A DNA stretch of 5,138 nt from Bacillota bacterium (GTDB lineage: Bacteria > Bacillota > Dethiobacteria > Dethiobacterales > Dethiobacteraceae). The stretch lies in NCBI GenBank assembly GCA_018725345.1, contig QLUI01000147.1, positions 1-5,138 on the forward strand, given 5' to 3'. A program made the translations under genes and the position numbers. The notes beneath the pieces are model-generated. The model saw only the letters and a program-made list of their open reading frames with translations. It was not told the DNA's origin and did no database searches. Each line of letters opens with the position of its first letter. Position 1 is the first letter of the stretch. Shown here piece by piece: positions 1 to 5,138 of the stretch.

Positions 1-101
1 TTTTCTGGCTGTATTGTTTCTGCGAAAAAAGGGATTTTACGCGCTTTGACGAATCATAGCCTAAGAGAGAATGTTCGGTAGGAACCGGAGGATAAAAAAA
101 G
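1..101 (+). other. recJ upstream region, possible tail of an upstream gene
   Basis: All three forward frames are open at the left edge. Frame 1 runs to a TAG at 79-81, five bases before the recJ Shine-Dalgarno. Frame 2 ends at a TGA at 47-49 and reads as a hydrophobic segment followed by a basic end (FLAVLFLRKKGFYAL), like the C-terminus of a membrane protein. Frame 3 ends at a TAG at 57-59. In many Bacillota, secDF or small membrane-protein genes precede recJ, which would favour frame 2, but 15 to 26 residues are too few to identify anything. No convincing promoter or terminator is visible here, so recJ may be transcribed from further upstream. Confidence 0.3.
87..91 (+). promoter_or_regulatory. 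recJ ribosome binding site
   Basis: A GGAGG core ends ten bases before the ATG at 102, and the spacer is A-rich. This supports the ATG at 102 as the recJ start. The ATG at 71, in another frame, lies upstream of this site and does not use it. Confidence 0.8.
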
Positions 102-1802
102 ATGACTGTGAAACTATGGCGCCAGCTGGCGCCGGAAACAGACTGGAGTGCGGCGGCGCGGCTGTCAGAAAAGTTGAAGCTGCACCGCCTGACAGCCGCT
201 TGCCTGATGCAAAGGGGCGTCTCCACTGTAGAGGAGGCGCGCTTTTTCCTGAATGGCAGCCTGTCGGAGTTGGCAGACCCTTATGCTATGTTTGGCATGA
301 AAGAGGCGGTGCAAAGGATTGCTAAAGCTGTTGCCGCTAAGGAGCCGCTCTTGATTTATGGTGATTATGATGCTGACGGCGTTACTTCTGTGGCACTCTT
401 GACCCAGGCGTTGCGAAAATTCGGGGTGCCGGTGGAATACTACATACCAAGCCGTCTTGGAGACGGCTACGGTCTGCATGGGCAGATTCTGAAACAATTT
501 GCTGCCGGCGGAGGCAGGCTGGTGTTGACTGTAGATTGTGGCATTAACTCGTTTGAAGAGATGGATCTGGCCAAGCAATTAGCTATTGATTTAATAGTTA
601 CTGATCACCATGAGTCTTTTCCGCTCCTGCGCAGTGCTTATGCAGTATTAAATCCTAAACAGCCCCATTGCAGTTATCCTGAGCAAAATCTGGCTGGTGT
701 AGGCGTAGCTTGGACGCTGGTAAGGGCGCTCTATAGCCACTTAGGCGTCCCTTTTGCGGAGGCCGCAGAATTCCTCGACCTTGTAGCGGTAGGCTCTATT
801 GCAGATGTGGTGCCTCTTCTAGGGGAGAACCGTCTCTTGGTAAAGGCCGGCCTGGAAGAATTGGCGAAGGGTACTCGCCCAGGCTTGGCTGCCTTGGGCA
901 GGCTTTGCGGAAGTGAAGAAGGAAAGCTGACAGCGCTGCAGGTTGCGTTTAGAATAGCGCCTCGCCTGAATGCGCCGGGACGGCTGGGAGACGCGTTCCC
1001 TGCAGTGCAGGCTCTTTTAGCTTCGCCGTCTGAAGCTTGGCAACTGGCACTAAGTTTGGATGAAAAAAACCGACTGCGACAGCATGTGGAGAAAGATATT
1101 TTGGAAAAGGCTCGTAATCAGGCAGCCACTTGCGATGAGCCGGCGCTGGTGTTGTGGCATCAGGACTGGCACCCTGGTGTGATAGGGATTGTAGCGGGAC
1201 GGCTGGCTGCTGAGTTTGGCAAGCCTGCCGTCCTAATTGCCTTAGACGGCGAAGAAGGACGTGGTTCTATTCGTTCTGTTCCAGGCTGTAATCTAATGGA
1301 GGCATTGCAGCTCTGTGCCAAACAGCTCATTCGCTTTGGCGGTCATCCGGAAGCGGCAGGTCTTTCTGTAGCTAAGGCAAACTTGGTGCAGTTTCAGGAA
1401 GACTTCTGCCGGGCGGTGGAGAGCCAGGGAGTGAAAGAAGGTAAGGCTATGGTCATGGCAGAGGCGGAACCTAAAGAATTGTCTCTGGCGCTGGTGAAGG
1501 AATTGACTGGGCTGGAACCGTTTGGTCAGGGAAATCCCGAGCCTCTTTTTATGTTGAGGGGTATGGCTGTGCTTACGGCTCGGAAGGTTGGTGCACAGGG
1601 TGCCCATTTACAGTTGCGTTTAAAAAAAGAGAGCCTGATTTTTAATGCCGTTTTCTTTGGCGGCGGGCAGACGCAGATCTCGGCGGGAGAAACGGTCGAT
1701 GCAGTAATAGTTCCGACTGCAAACACTTGGCAGAGTAAGACTGAATTATCGCTCCAGGTGAGGGCTTTGCGCATCAGTTTGCCGGAGCAGATGGGTTTTT
1801 GA
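102..1802 (+). CDS. recJ: single-stranded-DNA-specific 5'-3' exonuclease RecJ
   Basis: RecJ degrades single-stranded DNA 5' to 3' in the cytoplasm, using two divalent metal ions (usually Mn2+ or Mg2+). It works with RecQ-type helicases in RecF-pathway recombination, and also in mismatch and base-excision repair. The 566-residue product shows the family motifs in order: YGDYDADG at residues 86-93 (Asp88, Asp90, Asp92), VDCGI at 144-148 (Asp145), DHH at 168-170, and GSIADVVPL at 231-239 (Asp235). These are followed by RLNAPGRLGD at 288-297, a helical connector near 310-340, and the DHHA1 region with HPGVIGIVAGRL at 357-368 and GGHPEAAG at 413-420. The OB-like C-terminal part begins near LEPFGQGNPEP at 471-481. 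Every expected metal ligand is present, so the enzyme should be active. Its length matches E. coli RecJ (577 residues) and lacks the long C-terminal extension of B. subtilis RecJ (786). The ATG at 102 is supported by GGAGG at 87-91. relA follows after 32 nt and is probably co-transcribed. Confidence 0.97.
   Translation: MTVKLWRQLAPETDWSAAARLSEKLKLHRLTAACLMQRGVSTVEEARFFLNGSLSELADPYAMFGMKEAVQRIAKAVAAKEPLLIYGDYDADGVTSVALLTQALRKFGVPVEYYIPSRLGDGYGLHGQILKQFAAGGGRLVLTVDCGINSFEEMDLAKQLAIDLIVTDHHESFPLLRSAYAVLNPKQPHCSYPEQNLAGVGVAWTLVRALYSHLGVPFAEAAEFLDLVAVGSIADVVPLLGENRLLVKAGLEELAKGTRPGLAALGRLCGSEEGKLTALQVAFRIAPRLNAPGRLGDAFPAVQALLASPSEAWQLALSLDEKNRLRQHVEKDILEKARNQAATCDEPALVLWHQDWHPGVIGIVAGRLAAEFGKPAVLIALDGEEGRGSIRSVPGCNLMEALQLCAKQLIRFGGHPEAAGLSVAKANLVQFQEDFCRAVESQGVKEGKAMVMAEAEPKELSLALVKELTGLEPFGQGNPEPLFMLRGMAVLTARKVGAQGAHLQLRLKKESLIFNAVFFGGGQTQISAGETVDAVIVPTANTWQSKTELSLQVRALRISLPEQMGF
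118..133. repeat. 16-bp perfect palindrome inside the 5' end of recJ
   Basis: GGCGCCAGCTGGCGCC is identical to its reverse complement and begins 14 bases after the recJ ATG, covering roughly codons 6 to 11. In mRNA it can fold as a six-pair GC stem with an AGCT loop. Whether it does anything is unknown; it is also explained by the coded residues WRQLAP and could be chance. Confidence 0.4.
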
Positions 1803-1818
1803 GCGATTTTATGCTCCC

Positions 1819-1825
1819 GAGGGGG
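1819..1825 (+). promoter_or_regulatory. relA ribosome binding site
   Basis: GAGGGGG ends nine bases before the ATG at 1835 and lies just after the recJ stop at 1800-1802. This is the best Shine-Dalgarno near the beginning of relA and decides the start in favour of ATG 1835. A weaker GGAG at 1784-1787 could serve the in-frame TTG at 1799. Confidence 0.75.
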
Positions 1826-1834
1826 AAAGAATTT

Positions 1835-3991
1835 ATGAGTCTTGAAGCGCTGAAAACGCTAATAAAATCATACTATCCCGTAGAGCCTGACTGGAGCCTC
1901 ATGGAGAAGGCGTATCATTTTGCAATGTCGGCGCATCTGGGGCAAAAGCGTTTTTCTGGCGAAATGTATATTACTCATCCGCTGGGCGTGGCTACCATTT
2001 TAGCTGAGTTGGAATTAGATTTGGATACTATTATTTCCGGACTTTTGCACGATGTGGTGGAAGATACTGAAGCTCCCCTGGAGCAAATAAGCCAAGAGTT
2101 TGGCAAAGAGGTTGCCATGCTTGTGGACGGCGTCACCAAGCTTTCCAAGTTGGAGTATAGGTCTAAAGAAGAACACCAGGCAGAAAATCAGCGCAAGATG
2201 TTTATTGCCATGGCAAAAGATATTCGTGTGCTCTTAATCAAGCTGGCGGATCGCACTCATAATATGCGGACGCTGAAATACTTGACGTCCATCAAGCAAC
2301 AAGCAATTTCCAAGGAAACTTTGGAGATTTACGCACCGCTGGCTCACCGCCTCGGGATCTATAAAATAAAGTGGGAACTGGAAGATTTGGCTTTTCGCTT
2401 TTTGGAGCGGGATCGTTATTACGCTTTGGTGGATCGGCTGGTTAAAAAGCGGCAGGAACGGGAGGCGTTTATCGGTCAGACTATTGCCTTGCTTCAGCCG
2501 AAGCTGGATGAAGTGGGAATTGAAGCCCATCTTTCCGGCAGGCCGAAACATCTCTATAGTATTTCCCAGAAAATGAAAGAACAGGGTAAGGAGTTTCACG
2601 AGATTTATGATTTGACGGCTATTCGTATTATTGTGGAATCATTGAAAGACTGCTACGGTGCCTTGGGTATTGTCCATACTTTATGGAAGCCCATCCCCGG
2701 TAAATTCAAAGATTATATAGCCATGCCTAAAGCCAATATGTATCAGTCGCTCCATACTTTGGTGATGGTGGGAAAGAACGAACTGCTGGAAGTGCAGATT
2801 CGCACCATGGAGATGCACAGGACGGCAGAATACGGGATTGCTGCACATTGGCGCTATAAAGAAAAAAAGGATGGCCGGCATGACTCGGAGTTTGAAGATA
2901 AGCTCTCCTGGTTGCGGCAGATTGTGGAACTGCAACAAGATTCAAAAGATGCCCATGAATTTATGGAAAGTGTAAAAATTGACCTTTTTACCGATGAGGT
3001 ATTTGTTTTTACGCCAAAGGGTGATGTGATTGATCTGCCGGTTGGTTCCATTCCCTTGGATTTTGCCTATAAGATTCATACAGATATTGGACACCGCTGT
3101 ATTGGCGCCCGGATAAACGGCCGATTGGTTCCGCTCGATTATGAACTGAAAACCGGTGATATTGTGGAAGTGATGACTGCCAAGCAGAGTCATCCCAGCC
3201 GTGACTGGTTAAACATGGTAAAAAGCTCTGGTGCAAGAGCAAAAATCCGCGCTTGGTTTAAGAAGGAGCGGCGCGATGAGAACCTGGACAAAGGTAAAGA
3301 GCTGCTGGAAAAAGAATTGCGCAGACATGAGTTGGAGCCGAGCCAGTATTTAAAAAGCCCCTTTTTGCAGGAGATGGGGAAAAAATTTAATGTTCACGGC
3401 GAAGAAGAAATCTTTGTTGCGATCGGGTTGGGTGGGATAACGCCGGCGCAGGCGGTAAACCGTTTGAAGGAGGAATACCGCAAAAAGTTTGGCCCGGCAG
3501 GACCTGAACCTCTTAAAGAGTTTAAACCGCAAAAACCCGGCAAAGCCGGCAAAGGTGTGCGGATTGACGGGATAGACAATTTGCTTTTGCGCTTTGCCAA
3601 GTGTTGCACGCCTGTTCCCGGCGACCAGATTGTGGGCGTGGTTACCCGTGGCCGCGGTGTCTCTATTCATCGCAAAGACTGCCCCAACGTGCAGGTGCGA
3701 ACGGAAAAACAGCAACTGCTTGACGCTTCTTGGGAAGAAAGAGCTGAAGGAGCATATCCAGTAGAGATCGAAGTAAGCGCGATGGACCGACCGCAAATTC
3801 TGATGGATGTGGTTAACGCTGTGGCCGAATGCAAAGTAAATATCACCGCTTTAAACGGGCGAAGTACAAAAGATAGGCTGTCTTTAATTAGTATGACTGT
3901 GATGGTTGCGGATATTGCTCATTTAGACAATATTATTAGTCGCATTAACCGAGTTAAAGATGTTTACCACGTTCACCGTCTCAAAGGCTAG
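1835..3991 (+). CDS. relA: bifunctional (p)ppGpp synthetase/hydrolase (Rel/RelA/SpoT family)
   Basis: This long RSH enzyme makes (p)ppGpp from ATP and GDP/GTP on starved ribosomes and degrades it in its HD domain, setting the stringent response. From ATG 1835 it has 718 residues. The hydrolase has Arg39, His48, HDVVED at 72-77 (His72, Asp73, Glu76, Asp77), Asp139 and Asn143. These match Streptococcus Rel residues 44, 53, 77, 78, 81, 82, 144 and 148 with a constant offset of five. The synthetase has GRPKH at 235-239, Asp259, YQSLHT at 303-308 and EVQIRT at 319-324, so both activities look intact. The TGS domain spans about 385-448, with His415 and His420. The zinc-finger segment has Cys590, Cys591, His612 and Cys616, and an ACT domain fills about 640-718. 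The specificity loop reads KFKD (290-293), a conservative form of the RXKD loop of bifunctional enzymes rather than the acidic EXDD of monofunctional RelA. An in-frame TTG at 1799 overlaps the recJ TGA and would add 12 residues, but the strong GAGGGGG at 1819-1825 favours ATG 1835. Transcription should end at the hairpin at 4018-4064. Confidence 0.97.
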   Translation: MSLEALKTLIKSYYPVEPDWSLMEKAYHFAMSAHLGQKRFSGEMYITHPLGVATILAELELDLDTIISGLLHDVVEDTEAPLEQISQEFGKEVAMLVDGVTKLSKLEYRSKEEHQAENQRKMFIAMAKDIRVLLIKLADRTHNMRTLKYLTSIKQQAISKETLEIYAPLAHRLGIYKIKWELEDLAFRFLERDRYYALVDRLVKKRQEREAFIGQTIALLQPKLDEVGIEAHLSGRPKHLYSISQKMKEQGKEFHEIYDLTAIRIIVESLKDCYGALGIVHTLWKPIPGKFKDYIAMPKANMYQSLHTLVMVGKNELLEVQIRTMEMHRTAEYGIAAHWRYKEKKDGRHDSEFEDKLSWLRQIVELQQDSKDAHEFMESVKIDLFTDEVFVFTPKGDVIDLPVGSIPLDFAYKIHTDIGHRCIGARINGRLVPLDYELKTGDIVEVMTAKQSHPSRDWLNMVKSSGARAKIRAWFKKERRDENLDKGKELLEKELRRHELEPSQYLKSPFLQEMGKKFNVHGEEEIFVAIGLGGITPAQAVNRLKEEYRKKFGPAGPEPLKEFKPQKPGKAGKGVRIDGIDNLLLRFAKCCTPVPGDQIVGVVTRGRGVSIHRKDCPNVQVRTEKQQLLDASWEERAEGAYPVEIEVSAMDRPQILMDVVNAVAECKVNITALNGRSTKDRLSLISMTVMVADIAHLDNIISRINRVKDVYHVHRLKG

Positions 3992-4017
3992 AGCTAAGGG
4001 AAAATACAAAAAGTAAT

Positions 4018-4064
4018 AAAGGGACGTAACGAACTTTTAAACTAAAGTATCGTTACGTCCCTTT
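4018..4064. terminator. bidirectional intrinsic terminator between relA and the amidase
   Basis: A perfect 15-bp stem pairs 4018-4032 with 4050-4064. It continues, after a one-base bulge at A4049, with five more pairs (4033-4037 with 4044-4048), leaving a six-base loop at 4038-4043. On the + strand the stem runs into TTTT (4062-4065). On the - strand it runs into TTT followed by a T-rich tract (complement of 4000-4020). Both convergent genes can therefore use it: relA ends 26 nt before it, and the amidase stop lies 58 nt beyond it on the other side. The rest of the gap at 3992-4122 shows no gene. Confidence 0.88.
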
Positions 4065-4122
4065 TATAAAGTTAATCGCTACCGGTCGGCAAAGGCAAGC
4101 TGGTCAGCCGCAAGTGAGCAGG

Positions 4123-5138
4123 CTAAAAGGTGAAGTATGCTTCTATACCGCGAAAAATGGCATCGGCTGAGTTTTGGCGGAAGTCGTTTGTGCGCATCAG
4201 CGCTTCTTCCTGCGCGTTTGAGATAAAGGCCAGTTCAAGCAGGACAGAGGGCATGGTGGTTTCACGGATAACGTGGAAGTTGCCGTGCTTTACACCCCTA
4301 TCTCGCAAGCCCAATGCTTGGACCAGTTCTTTTTGTAATAGTTCTGCCAGGAGCCGCGATGCGGGGGCAGTAGTGCTGTTTTGAAAAAAGTATGTTTCTG
4401 TTCCACCGATGGCAGTGTTTATGTGAGCATTGGCGTGGATGCTGACAAAGATGTGAGCATTCGCGGCTTCGGCAATGGCTACCCGCTGGGTCAGAGAAAC
4501 ATGGCTGTCAGTATCTCGGGTTAAGATTACGGTAGCACCCGCTTGGCGTAGCATGTCGGCAACCCGGAGAGAAACATCTAACACAACATCTTTTTCCATC
4601 AGTCCGGTTGGCCCTACAGCGCCTGGGCTGCGGCCATGCCCAGGGTCGATAACAATGACTTGACCGGCAAGAGATTGGCCGACACCGGCGGAAGGAGGCG
4701 ACGCCTGGCGATTGAACACGAGTGCAAATTCAGCAAACACCCAGCCTAGCTGCCCAGAGGAAAGGCGGAGCTGGAGCCATTCTCCGCTTTCAGCCACGAC
4801 TTCGGCCAATGTGCCAAGCGGCAGGAGCGTGATGCGTTCAGCTTCAGTGGAAGGGCTACTCCGTAAGTTCAGCGCGTTGACGGTGACTATCGCTAAGCGT
4901 TGAGTTACTGTTTGTACAGGTTCTGGCTGATCGGTTATCGGCTGCCCTGCTTCAGGTTGGTTGGAGATTGGGGAGGGAACCGGTCCTACGTATTGTGCAA
5001 AGACCCAGCCAACTAGGCCGTCAGGCAAGCGAACCTCATGCCAGTTGCCTTGTGTCCGCAAAATTGTCAGTCGGCTATTTAGGCCAAGAGCTGTGATGGC
5101 GTCAAAAGAAACGGCAGGGCCACTGCGGAGCGGGAGTG
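4123..5138 (-). CDS. N-acetylmuramoyl-L-alanine amidase with SH3b repeats, 5' end outside the window
   Basis: This zinc enzyme of the Amidase_3 (AmiC/CwlV-like) family cleaves the bond between N-acetylmuramic acid and L-alanine in peptidoglycan, acting outside the cytoplasmic membrane. The frame stays open to the right edge, so the N-terminus, including any signal peptide, is missing; 337 whole codons are visible. Counting from the edge, a first SH3b domain covers about 1-50 (LRSGPA, then LVGWVFAQYVG). A Pro/Gln-rich linker follows at about 51-80. A second SH3b lies at about 81-140 (LNLRSSPSTEAERI, then LGWVFAEF). The catalytic domain lies at about 158-337. Zinc ligands are His167 in DPGHG, Glu181 in GLMEKD and His234 in SIHANA; the catalytic Glu is residue 301 in LLELAFISN. 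All are present, so it should be active. SH3b domains usually bind the cell wall. A TTG at 5061 could be mistaken for a start, but it lies in the middle of the first SH3b, whose opening strand continues upstream, so it is internal. The gene converges on relA and shares its terminator. A role in sporulation, division or cell separation cannot be chosen from this window. Confidence 0.93.
   Translation of the reverse strand, partial: LPLRSGPAVSFDAITALGLNSRLTILRTQGNWHEVRLPDGLVGWVFAQYVGPVPSPISNQPEAGQPITDQPEPVQTVTQRLAIVTVNALNLRSSPSTEAERITLLPLGTLAEVVAESGEWLQLRLSSGQLGWVFAEFALVFNRQASPPSAGVGQSLAGQVIVIDPGHGRSPGAVGPTGLMEKDVVLDVSLRVADMLRQAGATVILTRDTDSHVSLTQRVAIAEAANAHIFVSIHANAHINTAIGGTETYFFQNSTTAPASRLLAELLQKELVQALGLRDRGVKHGNFHVIRETTMPSVLLELAFISNAQEEALMRTNDFRQNSADAIFRGIEAYFTF
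4912..4971 (-). repeat. tandem decapeptide repeat in the amidase linker
   Basis: Two adjacent 30-bp units (4942-4971 and 4912-4941) encode PISNQPEAGQ and PITDQPEPVQ, which agree at six of ten positions. They lie in the Pro/Gln-rich linker between the two SH3b domains. The similarity suggests a short in-frame duplication that has since diverged. Low-complexity linkers can give the same look by chance, so the call is tentative. Confidence 0.5.

Noticed and set aside
46..72. A promoter-like pair: TTGACG at 46-51 and GAGAAT at 67-72.
   Set aside because: The spacer is only 15 bases and the -10 box matches at four of six positions; too weak to call.
71..325. An 84-codon + strand open frame starting at ATG 71.
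   Set aside because: It overlaps recJ in another frame, has no ribosome binding site in place, and its composition is that of a shadow of the recJ coding sequence.
450..468. An eight-pair hairpin (AGCCGTCT and AGACGGCT, three-base loop).
   Set aside because: It is inside recJ and codes for the conserved SRLGDGYG segment. No T-tract follows, so codon constraint explains it.
3350..3796. A 148-codon - strand open frame opposite relA, and several similar antisense frames along recJ and relA.
   Set aside because: They lie opposite strongly conserved coding sequence and show no recognisable domain. They look like shadows of the real genes.
4623..4645. Inverted repeat CCTGGGC / GCCCAGG on the amidase gene.
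   Set aside because: It falls on the codons for the zinc-binding DPGHGRSPGA segment and has no terminator-like tail.
4130..4903. Three + strand open frames of 62 to 84 codons opposite the amidase.
   Set aside because: The - strand frame encodes a complete catalytic domain with all its active-site residues. The + strand frames have no supporting features.

Overview
The window looks like ordinary bacterial chromosome, most likely from Bacillota (Firmicutes). The main reasons are a recJ gene followed directly by a full-length RelA/SpoT homologue (recJ-relA linkage is common in that phylum), strong GGAGG-type ribosome binding sites, and a cell-wall amidase carrying SH3b repeats. Base composition looks close to balanced by eye. 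A finer placement (for example Negativicutes or a Clostridia lineage) cannot be proved from this stretch.

Layout. Positions 1-101 hold the upstream edge of recJ. All three forward frames are open into the left edge, so the 3' end of another gene may be present but its frame cannot be chosen. recJ (102-1802, +) encodes a 566-residue single-strand-specific 5'-3' exonuclease with all the expected DHH/DHHA1 motifs. After a 32-nt gap comes relA (1835-3991, +; an alternative TTG start at 1799 would overlap the recJ stop). It encodes a 718-residue bifunctional (p)ppGpp synthetase/hydrolase with intact HD, synthetase, TGS, zinc-finger and ACT regions. A 131-nt intergenic gap (3992-4122) carries a long hairpin with T-rich tracts on both sides, which fits a bidirectional terminator. 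The last gene (4123-5138, -) converges on relA and is cut by the right edge. It encodes a zinc-dependent N-acetylmuramoyl-L-alanine amidase with at least two SH3b domains in front of the catalytic domain.

How they fit together. recJ and relA are close enough to be co-transcribed, which would put a recombination/repair nuclease and the stringent-response enzyme on one message. The amidase is a separate transcription unit for peptidoglycan hydrolysis, insulated from relA by the shared hairpin. I found no mobile element, CRISPR array, tRNA/rRNA gene or undescribed system. The points worth a second look are small: the relA start choice, a K-for-R change in the RelA RXKD loop, the unusually long hairpin, a perfect palindrome just inside recJ, the short form of RecJ, and a decapeptide repeat in the amidase linker.
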